DNA of 52,166 nucleotides from JAWXUK01 sp044432725 (GCA_044432725.1 JAWXUL010000018.1:1-52166); one strand, 5' to 3'. Shown: positions 24,598 through 33,508, counted from the stretch's first letter. Numbers and translations are program-made. Notes: a model not told the origin generated them from the letters alone.

Positions 24598-25089
24598 ATG
24601 AAAGATACCGACATCACAATCAGTTTCAACAGTGAGAAACTGGATGCACTCAATTTTTATATGAGTAAAAAAGAATCTGATGTGCAACAAGAACTAGAGG
24701 AAACGGTGCAAGGACTCTATCTGAAACACGTCCCAGCCCCAACTCGTGAATACCTTGAAGACCGTCTGGAACGTGACGGCACCACAACCCAAAGCACCAA
24801 AGTCAGTAAAAAAGCCGTAGCCTCCACCAAAAAGAATTCCAGAAAAGACAAAAAAGAGGACAAGCGTGAGGAAAACAAAGGCACCTCCTCTTCCAACCAT
24901 CAAGAAGAAGCAAGCGAAGATGCCGACTCTTCTGAAAGCAACCAAACAGACCAAGCCACAGAAAACCAAAGCACCCATGACTCTATGGACGAATTCCTGA
25001 ACAGTTCTGCTGATGGCACGGACTCTTCTGGCGAGGGTGACTCAGGAAATTCTTCGGAAGATGGATTTCTCGATGGACTACTCAGCTAG
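24598..25089 (+). CDS. DUF6103-type protein with acidic tail
   Basis: This protein of 163 residues has the start MKDTDITISFNSEKLDALNFY and a conserved YLKHVPAPTREYLEDRLERD segment, which is the DUF6103 signature. After residue about 65 the protein is Ser/Glu/Asp/Gln rich and probably disordered. AAGGAG at 24584 is placed better for ATG 24598 than for ATG 24592. DUF6103 proteins occur in the same order before the relaxase region in related elements, but the role is not known. Confidence 0.7.
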   Translation: MKDTDITISFNSEKLDALNFYMSKKESDVQQELEETVQGLYLKHVPAPTREYLEDRLERDGTTTQSTKVSKKAVASTKKNSRKDKKEDKREENKGTSSSNHQEEASEDADSSESNQTDQATENQSTHDSMDEFLNSSADGTDSSGEGDSGNSSEDGFLDGLLS

Positions 25090-25302
25090 AAAATTCAAGC
25101 ACCACCTTACCTAACACCTCACCTCTTGTGACCCAAACCGAAGCACCACGTTGCCCTGTGTCCCCTGATTTTTCTCTCACGAAGCAAGGCTACCCTAGAA
25201 AACTCTCGCACAAGGTGAGGGAATCGTGGGGAAAACCTGAAAATCACCTCAAAGACCCTATAATGGGGGGATTTACCCTAAATGAAAAGAGAGCAGGAGA
25301 AA

Positions 25303-25349
25303 GCAAGGTGCCGTTGGCACCTTGCGAACACAGCGTTCGGCAGAGCCGA
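25303..25349. other. Candidate origin of transfer (oriT)
   Basis: A perfect 10-bp inverted repeat, GCAAGGTGCC (25303-25312) and GGCACCTTGC (25316-25325), is followed at once by CGAAC/GTTCG (25325-25329, 25335-25339) and by TCGGC-AGA-GCCGA (25337-25349). Compact clusters of inverted repeats of this kind beside a relaxase gene are typical of oriT. The nick site is not known here. No replication gene lies nearby, which supports a transfer role. Confidence 0.55.
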
Positions 25350-25397
25350 CCGCTTTAAGGACGAAAAAAACAAGTTTTTTTAGAAAATACGCACGTT

Positions 25398-25425
25398 TTG
25401 AGAAAATGGCTAGGTGCTGTAATTT
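25398..25425 (+). promoter_or_regulatory. Possible promoter overlapping the first GGTGCTGT repeat
   Basis: TTGAGA (25398-25403), 16 bases, TAATTT (25420-25425). The first GGTGCTGT repeat lies between and over the -10 box, so a repressor bound there would block transcription of the MobC-like and relaxase genes. Weak match to consensus; offered as a candidate. Confidence 0.35.
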
Positions 25426-25509
25426 GACAGTTCGGGTGTGCTAGGTGCTGTAAAATGGCAAAAACTCAGGTTTTACGAGGGTTTTCAAGGTGCTGTTCAG
25501 GGTGCTGTA
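25410..25509 (+). repeat. Four GGTGCTGT repeats upstream of the mobC-like gene
   Basis: CTAGGTGCTGTAA occurs at 25410 and 25441 exactly. AAGGTGCTGTT is at 25487 and GGGTGCTGTAA at 25499. The spacing is 31, 45 and 12 bases. The core also appears in the oriT stem (AAGGTGCC). They look like binding sites, probably for the RHH protein that follows. Confidence 0.7.
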
Positions 25510-25550
25510 AGGGCAAAATAGGGGTTAATTTACAAAAAAGGAGCAAATTC

Positions 25551-25970
25551 ATGAAAAATGACAACAAAGAACGAGTGGTGGCATGGCTACCACCTGACAT
25601 GATCGAAACAATGGAGATCATCGAGCAGAAGCAAGGGATGAAAAATCATTCCGAGCTGGTGCAAAAGGCAGTCGACTTCTACATCAGTTACCTGACTTCT
25701 CAAGGAGCAACGGACTTCCTCAAAGAAAATATTCTCAGTGCAATCCAAGGTTCTATCCAAGCAACAGAGAACCGAACCTCAGCAAACATCTTCCGTCTCT
25801 CTGTAGAAACCAGTATGATGATGCACTTGCTTGCCACAGCCGTGAATGTGACAGAGGAAGAACTGCAGCACCTTCGAGGAATTTGTGTGAAAGAGGTCAA
25901 GCAGACCAAGGGTAAAATCAAATTAGATAATGCCATTGACTTTCAAAATCGTGATGAAGAGGATGATTGA
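25551..25970 (+). CDS. MobC-like ribbon-helix-helix accessory protein
   Basis: This 139-residue protein begins MKNDNKERVVAWLPPDMIET, a beta strand followed by the helix pair of an RHH domain (about residues 8-48; HSELVQKAVDFYISYL). A C-terminal helical part follows. The position between the candidate oriT and the relaxase gene, with overlapping stop/start (TGATG), fits a MobC-type protein that binds oriT and recruits the relaxase. AAAAAAGGAG lies about 8 bases upstream of ATG 25551; longer frames upstream are rejected because they run through the repeats. Confidence 0.75.
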   Translation: MKNDNKERVVAWLPPDMIETMEIIEQKQGMKNHSELVQKAVDFYISYLTSQGATDFLKENILSAIQGSIQATENRTSANIFRLSVETSMMMHLLATAVNVTEEELQHLRGICVKEVKQTKGKIKLDNAIDFQNRDEEDD

Positions 25971-28900
25971 TGTCGAAGCTGGTCATTAAGAACAGCTATA
26001 TCAAAGGTGGTAGAAAAAAGTCTGCAAGTCACATCTCTAACCTTGTAAAGTATGTGGCAACACGAGATGGTGTGCAGACCATCGCCAATGGTAATCAGAA
26101 ATTACACAACACGGATAAGCAAGAAAAATTTATTCAGGATTTGTTAAAAGACTTTCCTGACAGTAAAAAATCACACGAATACCAAGACTATTTAGAGTCG
26201 CCCACCCGTGAAAATGCCTCTGAATTTATCGAAACCACCTTGGAACAACAGGCTCACAAGCTACTGGATAGCAGTAAATATTTGGATTACATTGCAAATC
26301 GTCCCAGAGTTGAGGTTGTGGATCAGCATGGACTGTTCTCATCCTACGGCTCTGGGAAGTTAGACTTGGCAAAAATTTCAAAAGAAATGGCAGAGCATAA
26401 AGGAAACATCTGGACACCTATCATTTCTCTAAAACGTGAGGATGCTGAGAGAATGGCGTGTGACTCTGCCGAAAGTTGGCAAGCTGTTCTCAATGCTGAG
26501 ATCGTCAAAATCGCTGAGAGTTTCAAAATTCATCCTGATAATTTCAGATGGTACGCAGCCTTTCACAACGAAGGTCACCACCCTCATGTGCATTTTATTT
26601 GCTACAGCACCAATGACAAAGAAGGTTTTCTCACCAAAGATGGTATTGAAAAAATGATGTCTGCTCTCACAAATCAGATTTTCAAAGATGACCTTCTTCC
26701 TCTTTACAAGTTGAAAACAGAAAACCGTGACCAGTTGAAAGGAAAATCCCGTGACATCATGGTAGAAATGATAGAGAAAATGCAATCTGGTTTGGAAATA
26801 GAACCACGAACGGAAGAACTGATTGTCTTTCTTGCCAAAGAACTGGAAACCACAAAAGGGAAAAAGCAGTACGGCTACCTCAAGCCACAGATGAAGAATC
26901 TGGTAGATGAGATTGTGAATCAGCTTGGGAAAATCCCAGAAGTGGAGGAGTGTTACGAAGCATGGTGGCAGACACAGGAGCAAATCAATCAGACTTACTC
27001 CGATACCAGCCGTGACAAACCTCCTCTCTCTCAAAATAAAGAATTCAAATCCATCAAGAACATGGTGATTCAGGAGGCGATGAAGTATGAACCAAGTGGA
27101 ATCATCCTAGAAGAACCTCCAAACTGGGATGAAATTTTTTCAGAGCCTCCTGAAGAGTTCCGTCAGCCATGGGAAGAGTGGGAGGATGGAAGCCAGAGCT
27201 GGCACGAGGAAACAGAGTCAACAGAACCAAAGAAGCCACCTAAGCAGAAAAATGATTTTTGGCAGAGCAATCCCAAAAACTGGTGGAACAAAGACTACAA
27301 AGAAGCAAAAAATCATCTCTACGGCAATGAAAAGGAAAACATCCCTCAAGATGTCGATAAGGCGTTTGAGATATTTTCGGAGCAAGAAAACAATCCTCTT
27401 GCACAGCTAGAACTAGGAAAAATGTACGAAAAGGGTTTAGGCTGTGAGGTTGACGTGGAAAAAGCGAGGGAATGTGAAGAACACGCATTCTCTCTTTTTT
27501 GTCAGCGAGAAGAGGAAAAGCCGTGGCAGTATACCCAATATCGGATTGGGAAAATGATGTCTAGTGGCATCGGCACGGAACAAAACTACGAAGAAGCCGT
27601 GGATTTTCTCACCAAAGCCTACGAATCAGACCCAGAAAAGCCACACATCTACGCAGCCTACTCCCTAGCAGGTCTGTATAAAAAAGGCTTAGGTGTGGAT
27701 GTGGATGAGGAACAAGCCTTCGAATTTTACAAAGTGGCATCCACTGGAAACTTCCCTTTTGCTGATTTTGAAGTGGCAAAGGCTTATGAAACAGGCTCTG
27801 GCACGAAAGTTGATACCGAAAAATCACAGGAATACTACAAAAAAGCCTTAGATGGTTTTCTGAAAATGGAGCAACAAGGCTGCGATGATAAACTCCTGTA
27901 TCGTGTGGGAAAAATGTTTCTAGACGGGAAAGGTACTGAAATTGACCTTGAAAAAGCCAAAGAATACTTTGAAAAGGCGGCTAAGGTAGGCAATCAGTTC
28001 GCTTGTTACCAACTGGCAAAAATTCTTCTGGCTGAGGAAACGGTGGATCAAGAAACCTTAGAACAGGCTGTACGTTATTTAGAAATCGCAGCCCAACAAG
28101 AGAACCCCATGGCACAATATCAGCTAGGAAAATTGTATCGAGATAAAAAATCACCGCTTTATGATGTGTTAAAAGCTGAGAACTGGTTGAAACAATCAGC
28201 AGAGCATGGAAATGAGTACGCAGAATATGCACTGGGAAAACTCTATTTAGACAAGGAGTCCCCACTGTATGATGTGCTTCAAGCCGAAGAGTGGTTAAAA
28301 AAATCGGCAGAGCAAGGGAACGAGTATGCACAATATACACTAGGAAAACTCTATTTAGAGAAGGAATCCCCACTGTATGATGTGTCGAAAGCGGAAGAAT
28401 GGCTGAAGAAATCAGCAGAACAGGGCAACCAGTACGCACTCTACACATTGGGGATGCTTTACACCAACGAACAGCACTCTCCCAAAGATTTACAGAAGGC
28501 GATGGAGTACTTTCAGAAATCGGCAGAACAAGGAAATGCCATGGCACAATATATGCTGGCTAAAATCTATCTGGAAAAGGATTCTCTACTGTATGATGTA
28601 ACAAAAGCAGAAGAGTGGCTGTTGAAATCAGCAGAACAAGGAAATGAGTTTGCACAGTATCAGGTCGGAAAACTCTACTTTGACAAAGAGTCCCCTCTTT
28701 ATGATGTAGCGAAAGCAGTGGAGTGGCTAGAAAAATCAGCAGAACAAGGAAATTCCTATGCCCAGTATACCTTGGGGAAACTTTATTTTTTCGGTGAGGA
28801 TGTACCAGAGGACAAAGAAAAGGCATGGGACTACTTCAAAAAATCGGCTGAGCAAGGCAATGAGTATGCTCAGTTTTATGTGGACCATTTCCACAATTGG

Positions 28901-29092
28901 GGACAACCACCTATCTCGGTATTAGTGGGACAACTTCTGAATCAACTGAGCAAGGTGTTTGAGGACAATCTTCCACCCATGCCTCATAAAGCCATCCACC
29001 GACTGGATCGCAAGCGATTTCTACAGCTTGCGCAGAAGAAAGAAGCACAAGGTCATCGTAGGGATGACTTTTACCAGCAATCAGGATATTAA
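25970..29092 (+). CDS. MobP3-like relaxase with a long Sel1 repeat tail
   Basis: This 1040-residue protein would nick oriT and guide the strand into the recipient. It begins MSKLVIKNSYIKGGRKKSAS (relaxase start of the MobP type). The HUH-like motif is H199-N-E-G-H-H-P-H-V-H208, the metal site. The relaxase domain ends near residue 360. A charged linker follows, then from about residue 440 to 985 a run of Sel1-like repeats with consensus A-x-x-W-L-x-x-S-A-E-x-G-N, several nearly identical (KESPLYDV is repeated at least four times). Sel1 repeats mediate protein contacts, perhaps with VirD4. ATG 25970 overlaps the previous TGA. The last 60 residues are basic. Confidence 0.88.
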   Translation: MSKLVIKNSYIKGGRKKSASHISNLVKYVATRDGVQTIANGNQKLHNTDKQEKFIQDLLKDFPDSKKSHEYQDYLESPTRENASEFIETTLEQQAHKLLDSSKYLDYIANRPRVEVVDQHGLFSSYGSGKLDLAKISKEMAEHKGNIWTPIISLKREDAERMACDSAESWQAVLNAEIVKIAESFKIHPDNFRWYAAFHNEGHHPHVHFICYSTNDKEGFLTKDGIEKMMSALTNQIFKDDLLPLYKLKTENRDQLKGKSRDIMVEMIEKMQSGLEIEPRTEELIVFLAKELETTKGKKQYGYLKPQMKNLVDEIVNQLGKIPEVEECYEAWWQTQEQINQTYSDTSRDKPPLSQNKEFKSIKNMVIQEAMKYEPSGIILEEPPNWDEIFSEPPEEFRQPWEEWEDGSQSWHEETESTEPKKPPKQKNDFWQSNPKNWWNKDYKEAKNHLYGNEKENIPQDVDKAFEIFSEQENNPLAQLELGKMYEKGLGCEVDVEKARECEEHAFSLFCQREEEKPWQYTQYRIGKMMSSGIGTEQNYEEAVDFLTKAYESDPEKPHIYAAYSLAGLYKKGLGVDVDEEQAFEFYKVASTGNFPFADFEVAKAYETGSGTKVDTEKSQEYYKKALDGFLKMEQQGCDDKLLYRVGKMFLDGKGTEIDLEKAKEYFEKAAKVGNQFACYQLAKILLAEETVDQETLEQAVRYLEIAAQQENPMAQYQLGKLYRDKKSPLYDVLKAENWLKQSAEHGNEYAEYALGKLYLDKESPLYDVLQAEEWLKKSAEQGNEYAQYTLGKLYLEKESPLYDVSKAEEWLKKSAEQGNQYALYTLGMLYTNEQHSPKDLQKAMEYFQKSAEQGNAMAQYMLAKIYLEKDSLLYDVTKAEEWLLKSAEQGNEFAQYQVGKLYFDKESPLYDVAKAVEWLEKSAEQGNSYAQYTLGKLYFFGEDVPEDKEKAWDYFKKSAEQGNEYAQFYVDHFHNWGQPPISVLVGQLLNQLSKVFEDNLPPMPHKAIHRLDRKRFLQLAQKKEAQGHRRDDFYQQSGY

Positions 29093-29104
29093 TGCAATGA
29101 AAAA

Positions 29105-29133
29105 CTTCAAGGTACTGTGCCTTGAGGTTTTTT
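29105..29133 (+). terminator. Intrinsic terminator after the relaxase gene
   Basis: CTTCAAGG pairs with CCTTGAGG (one G-T) around TACTGTG, then six T (29128-29133). Confidence 0.8.
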
Positions 29134-29155
29134 CTAGCGAAGGGGGGTGAACACC

Positions 29156-29272
29156 GTGAAGAAGAAACAAAATCAATTCCAAAACAATCAAAAAAATGGG
29201 AACAAACAAAGCATGACCATTCCACCTGTGCGTAAAAAAACATTCCACAGAAGAATCGGAAGTAAAGATTAA
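29156..29272 (+). CDS. Small basic protein (38 aa)
   Basis: The start GTG 29156 has AAGGGGGG about 8 bases upstream; GTG 29147 in frame is too close to it. The product is Lys/Gln/Asn-rich (MKKKQNQFQNNQKNG), ends with RRIGSKD and has a net positive charge. It lies between the relaxase terminator and the primase-like gene, and 14 bases separate it from the next start. Small basic proteins at this place may bind nucleic acid; the function is unknown. Confidence 0.5.
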   Translation: MKKKQNQFQNNQKNGNKQSMTIPPVRKKTFHRRIGSKD

Positions 29273-29286
29273 GGGGGCAAGAAATC

Positions 29287-30609
29287 ATGGAAAATAAAAA
29301 ATTGCTCTTCACTGAGGATGAACTGCGACAGGCAAACGAAGTCAACTTGGTGGACTTTCTCGCACATCAGGGCGAGGAATTTATCCCAGCAGGTCGTAGC
29401 AAACGGCTAAAATCAGACCGAAGTATTACAGTCTGTGAAAACAAATGGTTTGACCACTCTGCGGAAGAAGGGGGCTACCCTGTAAAATTCGTGCAGAAAT
29501 TCTATGGAATGGACTTCAAAGATGCCGTTGCTACTCTTCTGGGGCAAAACCTCGGTTACTTTGAAGATCGCCGCCGAGGAAATATAAACCCTCAACAAAA
29601 TCAAACCCCACCGATCCGTTACCAAAAAGCAAATCCTAATGTTGTGAACGAGAGAAAACCCTTCGTGTTGCCAGAACAAAATGACAATATGAAACGCACC
29701 TTTGCTTACCTGACCAAAACTCGTGGCATTGATTATGATGTGGTATTGGCACTTGTGAAAGAGGGCAGTATCGCAGAATCCAAAGAATACAACCAGAAAA
29801 TGGGGTTTCACTTTAGCAACTGTGTATTTTTAGGCAGAGATGAACATGGGACCATTCGCCATGCACAAAAACAAGGACTCAATTCCAATGGATCCTCCTT
29901 CAAGCAAACCATCGCAGGGAGCGAAGCCGCCTACAGTTTCCATCACAAGGGAAACAGTGGACGGCTCTATGTTTTTGAAGCTCCTATCGACATGATGTCT
30001 TACATTTGTGCGTATAAAGAGCAGTGGCAACAGCACAGTTATGTGGCTTTATGTGGTGTGGGAGGTCAGCCCATTGAATGGATGACAGGACAAGACAAAA
30101 ATTTGTCGCAAGTTTGCTTTTGCTTGGATAATGATGAAGCTGGACACTCTGCTACACAGCGTTTCGCTGAGATTTATCGTAAAAAAGGATACGAAGTCTA
30201 CTCTGATGTATCTCAATTGAAAGATTGGAATGCAGATTTAAAGGACCACAAAGAATTTGAACGAGTGGCAATGGAAGAAGAACGTGCCAGAGAGCAAGCC
30301 ATGCAAAATCCACCTCCACAGCAGAGTTACATCCCAGAGCAGTATGCTCCAACACCAGACTATGGTCAGCAACATTATTCTTATCCAGAGGACTCCCCTC
30401 CTTTGGATAGTTTTTTACCACCAGATGACTTTCAAGAATTTGGTAGCTACCCACCTACGGAACCATGCCCTGAAAGTTGGGGATATGATTCCTCTGAGGA
30501 TGTAAAAAAAAACGAGTTTGATGGAGAAGTAGAGCAAGGTAGAAATCACGAACAAGAAGAAATAGATGGTTACAGAGCATTCAACTCCTTTATGGGGGCG
30601 TTGGGTTAA
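29287..30609 (+). CDS. DUF3991/Toprim domain protein (primase-like)
   Basis: This 440-residue protein has the DUF3991 start (LRQANEVNLVDFLAHQGEE and KSDRSITVCENKWFDHSAEE, resembling the end of a zinc-less DnaG-type domain) and a Toprim domain: YVFEAPIDMMS with E231 and CLDNDEAGHSAT with D-x-D near 280. Such proteins occur in many conjugative elements and probably make primers or manage the transferred strand. The final 120 residues are Pro/Gln/Tyr-rich and likely disordered. It follows GGGGGCAAGAAATC. Confidence 0.82.
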   Translation: MENKKLLFTEDELRQANEVNLVDFLAHQGEEFIPAGRSKRLKSDRSITVCENKWFDHSAEEGGYPVKFVQKFYGMDFKDAVATLLGQNLGYFEDRRRGNINPQQNQTPPIRYQKANPNVVNERKPFVLPEQNDNMKRTFAYLTKTRGIDYDVVLALVKEGSIAESKEYNQKMGFHFSNCVFLGRDEHGTIRHAQKQGLNSNGSSFKQTIAGSEAAYSFHHKGNSGRLYVFEAPIDMMSYICAYKEQWQQHSYVALCGVGGQPIEWMTGQDKNLSQVCFCLDNDEAGHSATQRFAEIYRKKGYEVYSDVSQLKDWNADLKDHKEFERVAMEEERAREQAMQNPPPQQSYIPEQYAPTPDYGQQHYSYPEDSPPLDSFLPPDDFQEFGSYPPTEPCPESWGYDSSEDVKKNEFDGEVEQGRNHEQEEIDGYRAFNSFMGALG

Positions 30610-30635
30610 AAGACTGTGATTATGAAATAGAATTT

Positions 30636-30660
30636 GCCCCTAGATATTGTGTCTAGGGGC
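30636..30660 (+). other. Perfect 9-bp hairpin before the gene at 30674
   Basis: GCCCCTAGA (30636-30644) and TCTAGGGGC (30652-30660) pair perfectly around TATTGTG. No T-run follows; instead the ribosome site GAAAGGAG begins right after. It may affect translation or message stability of the next gene. Confidence 0.6.
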
Positions 30661-30673
30661 GGAAAGGAGTATA

Positions 30674-31930
30674 ATGAAAAAGAAAGAATTTTACCCCAGT
30701 TATTCAGAAATCGGTGGAGATGAAATTTTTGAATCTGCTGATAGACCTTTGGTAGCGAGGGAAAGTGGTTATTATGCTGACCGAAACTGCAAAGTGCATT
30801 TTTATCATGGCTCTATTGAAATTATAGACCTAGAAAATGCGATGAAAACAGGAAAAGAATGTACCAAGCGAACCTTTGTAGCCGAAGCAAACTATACAAA
30901 CTTTGGTGATATGCAAAATGATTTACAAGACAAAGGCATTGAAACCCTCTTGGATTTATTGGAGGCAACCGAAATCAGTGGATACTCTCTCCATGAATCT
31001 GCCCACAAAGGTGTCCACATTTTCTCCCCATTTGTGGATAACAAGCCAATCAAAGAACCTCAAAAGTGGACGGCAAACCATCTGGCTAAGGCGATTTTGT
31101 CAGGGCAAGTGTTCTACGGAGAAATCGAGGGGCAATATTCGGATGATTACGCTGGGGATGCCCAACGTGATTTTGGAAGAGGAAAGCCTGTGCATTTGGA
31201 GGAAGTTGCTCGCAGTTTAATCGAGGGTGGAAAGAGTGGATTGCACATCACTCATCAGGTCAATGCAGATGGAATGACTGAAATTTCTTTGTCAAACTAT
31301 AGCTTTGACTATAAAAAGTTTCTCTTTGATGTGAATTGCACTCATGAATTGAAGCAAGAACGTCAGGAAAGTATGGCGAAAACTCTGGAAGAGAGCAATG
31401 CCGCACTTCTAGCACAGAACAAAAAAGTCGACCTTTCAACCATTCAATCCGATGTCATTTACCAAGTGAAATTTTTAGAGCAGAACCAAAACACCAAAGC
31501 CTACGAGGAGAAATCCAGATGGATGTACCCTGAAGAACTGAAAACCATGGCTCAATTTGACTATGAAATTGTGGATGCAACTCCTATTGAAATTGATGAG
31601 GATACACTATATCAGGTGGGGACGTTGCAGAATCCTGTGTCAGACCAAGACAAAGCAGATAGTCGGTTCATCGGTTGCATCGGAGGAAAAACAGTGGTCA
31701 CAGGCTTTGCATTGAAAGAATTACTGGCAGAAGAGCGGCAATTTTCAGTGCTGAACATCTCTCATCCTGATAATATTCCAGACTTAAAACTTGAGATGGA
31801 AAAAGCACAGGAAGGTAAGACATGGTGTTTTTCGGACCGTTTTGAATTTGATGCTGTAGGAAATTTGGAGAGATTGGAAGACGAGGAGCAACGCATGGAA
31901 CAGAGTATGGATATGGGTGGGATAAGCTGA
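30674..31930 (+). CDS. Hypothetical element protein (418 aa)
   Basis: The start at 30674 follows GAAAGGAG. The protein is acidic with no membrane segment or signal. The middle (residues about 75-180) has a helical ATEISGYSLHESAHKG segment; the end (from about 250) resembles DUF3849/YodL-adjacent architectures of element proteins, but no firm family call is possible. It follows the Toprim gene and is the last gene of the plus-strand transfer block. A long terminator stands after it. Confidence 0.55.
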   Translation: MKKKEFYPSYSEIGGDEIFESADRPLVARESGYYADRNCKVHFYHGSIEIIDLENAMKTGKECTKRTFVAEANYTNFGDMQNDLQDKGIETLLDLLEATEISGYSLHESAHKGVHIFSPFVDNKPIKEPQKWTANHLAKAILSGQVFYGEIEGQYSDDYAGDAQRDFGRGKPVHLEEVARSLIEGGKSGLHITHQVNADGMTEISLSNYSFDYKKFLFDVNCTHELKQERQESMAKTLEESNAALLAQNKKVDLSTIQSDVIYQVKFLEQNQNTKAYEEKSRWMYPEELKTMAQFDYEIVDATPIEIDEDTLYQVGTLQNPVSDQDKADSRFIGCIGGKTVVTGFALKELLAEERQFSVLNISHPDNIPDLKLEMEKAQEGKTWCFSDRFEFDAVGNLERLEDEEQRMEQSMDMGGIS

Positions 31931-32007
31931 ATGTAACGTTCTAACCAATATAGATAAATACTAGATATAGTATTAGGTGAGGTGAAAATTCATGGGGTAA
32001 AATAGCA

Positions 32008-32045
32008 GAACGCCCCATCTCTACAAAAGCAGAGATGGGGCGTTC
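32008..32045. terminator. Strong inverted repeat, probable bidirectional terminator
   Basis: GAACGCCCCATCTCT (32008-32022) and AGAGATGGGGCGTTC (32031-32045) pair over 15 bp around an 8-base loop. It lies between two convergent genes (plus-strand stop at 31930, minus-strand stop at 32073), so it would end both messages. No long T-run is present on either side. Confidence 0.75.
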
Positions 32046-32072
32046 CTTATATCTTGATATGGTGGCTATTTT

Positions 32073-32660
32073 TTACCAAATTGGAGTTACGCGCAAAGTA
32101 GTTGTGACGATTTTTGTGCCGTCTGAAACGATTTTCCGTGCAGAAGCACCAGTGTTATCGGTTGTCAGCACTTCGTGACCAATGACCTTAAATGTACCGA
32201 TTCCAACTTTAGGAAGAGTCAGTAGATGCATTGGATTCTCAGCAGTTATGCTTTTATTTAAGTAATTTGTGGTATAGTTTCCATTTTCACTTAAAGCAAT
32301 GTTAATGTCATTCAACAAGCCATCAGCATCATTCACTGCGACCACATCCACACTAATGCCCATGCTAGAGTCGTTTTTAATTGTAGTCATAGCAGAAAGA
32401 ATGGCATCGTTTCCGTCCACCAGTGTCCCCACAGTAAGAGGGGCACCCTTTGAAACAACCCCTTGACCTGTGACAGTTTCCACTGCGAAAGGTACACTTA
32501 AGGGTACTGTTACGTCTAGAACAACGATACTTTCGTTGATTTGACCGTGGATTTCTACATCGTAATCGTTGGTGTAGACATCAGTTGCCATAGAAGAAAA
32601 TGGGACAGCTAGGGAAAGAGCAAGAGAACTCCCTAGCAATAAAGCTGTTAATTTTTTCAA
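32073..32660 (-). CDS. Secreted protein with signal peptide
   Basis: On the minus strand, AAGGAG lies 10 bases before a TTG start at 32660, giving 195 residues; an ATG frame 14 codons upstream lacks a ribosome site. It starts with a basic leader and the hydrophobic stretch LTALLLGSSLALSLAVPF, then a cleavable site near SSMA-TDVY. The mature part is a beta-rich domain (VEIHGQINESIVVLDVTVPL, PFAVETVTGQGVV). Similar small secreted beta-domain proteins of Clostridia are common; I cannot name the family. It is likely co-transcribed with the anchored protein just upstream. Confidence 0.65.
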   Translation of the reverse strand: MKKLTALLLGSSLALSLAVPFSSMATDVYTNDYDVEIHGQINESIVVLDVTVPLSVPFAVETVTGQGVVSKGAPLTVGTLVDGNDAILSAMTTIKNDSSMGISVDVVAVNDADGLLNDINIALSENGNYTTNYLNKSITAENPMHLLTLPKVGIGTFKVIGHEVLTTDNTGASARKIVSDGTKIVTTTLRVTPIW

Positions 32661-32711
32661 ATTTATCAATCTCCTTAAAATTTTTGTACCACCATAATAC
32701 AAGCAAAGTTG

Positions 32712-33296
32712 TTATGTCACATCGAGAATCAAACCTGCGGCAGCTTGACCGATGAAACTTTGGTCATCCAAACGAAAAGCATAGATCATCGCTGTACAAC
32801 TGTGTTGACCTTTTTCCAGAGCTTTACTGAGTGTACAGGTCGCAATCTGTGACCCCGGTTGCACCAAATCGCTGCTGTAAATACTTTCGCCTGTTGCATC
32901 CAAAATTAGTTCGAGCATTAAATATTTTTGGTTTTCCAATTTATTTTCAAATGTTATGTTGCCTGTTTTACTTCCATCTTTGAATGGAACGAGAGCATTG
33001 ATAGCAAAGGAAATACTATTTTCTGCAGCAGCCGCTTCTAACTCAGCCAAAATTTCTTCTCTTGATTTTCCATTTAAGCCTACTTGAACATTGGCATCCA
33101 TTACCTCCATGGATGGGGGTGGTGTTTCAGGTACGAAGAAGTGTTGATATGCAAAAAATCCACCAGCCACACAAACGGCTGAAACGGACATACTCACAAG
33201 AGGATTCTGGAAATTTAGTTTTGATTTCTTTTTAGGGACATCAGTTTTCGGTGTTTCAACGGATTCTGTAGAAGTTTTTTCTGTTTCTTTATCCAC
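32712..33296 (-). CDS. Membrane-anchored extracellular protein
   Basis: A 194-residue minus-strand protein starting with GTG (GAAAGGAAGG 5 bases upstream). Residues 1-30 are Thr/Glu/Lys-rich and would be cytoplasmic; a single helix spans about residues 33-54 (VSMSVSAVCVAGGFFAYQHF). The rest lies outside. The external part is beta-rich with SKTGNITFENKLENQKYLML, suggesting an Ig-like fold. It is followed after about 50 bases by the secreted protein, so the pair may form a surface complex. Cargo rather than transfer function seems likely. Confidence 0.65.
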   Translation of the reverse strand: MDKETEKTSTESVETPKTDVPKKKSKLNFQNPLVSMSVSAVCVAGGFFAYQHFFVPETPPPSMEVMDANVQVGLNGKSREEILAELEAAAAENSISFAINALVPFKDGSKTGNITFENKLENQKYLMLELILDATGESIYSSDLVQPGSQIATCTLSKALEKGQHSCTAMIYAFRLDDQSFIGQAAAGLILDVT

Positions 33297-33387
33297 AGTG
33301 ACCTTCCTTTCGATTTGCTACATGGTAAGAATAATGTAGCACGTTTATTTTTTCATCCTGAAGTTTGTTATGAAGTCGTGATTTCAA

Positions 33388-33429
33388 GTGTATCACACTA
33401 TTCATATGAAGTACGCTGTGATATTACAC
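33388..33429. promoter_or_regulatory. Interrupted dyad, possible operator
   Basis: GTGTATCACA (33388-33397) faces TGTGATATTACAC (33417-33429) across 19 bases, with TCACA/TGTGA and GTGTA/TACAC paired. It sits about 90 bases upstream of the minus-strand surface genes, where a regulator could act. Confidence 0.4.
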
Positions 33430-33508
33430 GATTTTTCTAAAAAATATGCGACTAAATGCACTTAATCGACAAAAACAATGAAAAAGACTATACTAGATAC
33501 AAAAAATA

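Larger units (their letters stand above)
25090..25550. other. Gene-free control region before the mobilization genes
   Basis: A 461-bp stretch with no credible gene; the 76-codon frame at 25128-25358 has no ribosome site and overlaps the structured part. It holds the inverted repeats of the candidate oriT, GGTGCTGT repeats and a possible promoter, listed separately. Confidence 0.7.

Noticed and set aside
25128..25358. 76-codon open frame between the DUF6103 gene and the relaxase region
   Set aside because: No ribosome site, unlikely amino acid make-up, and it runs through the inverted repeats of the candidate oriT.
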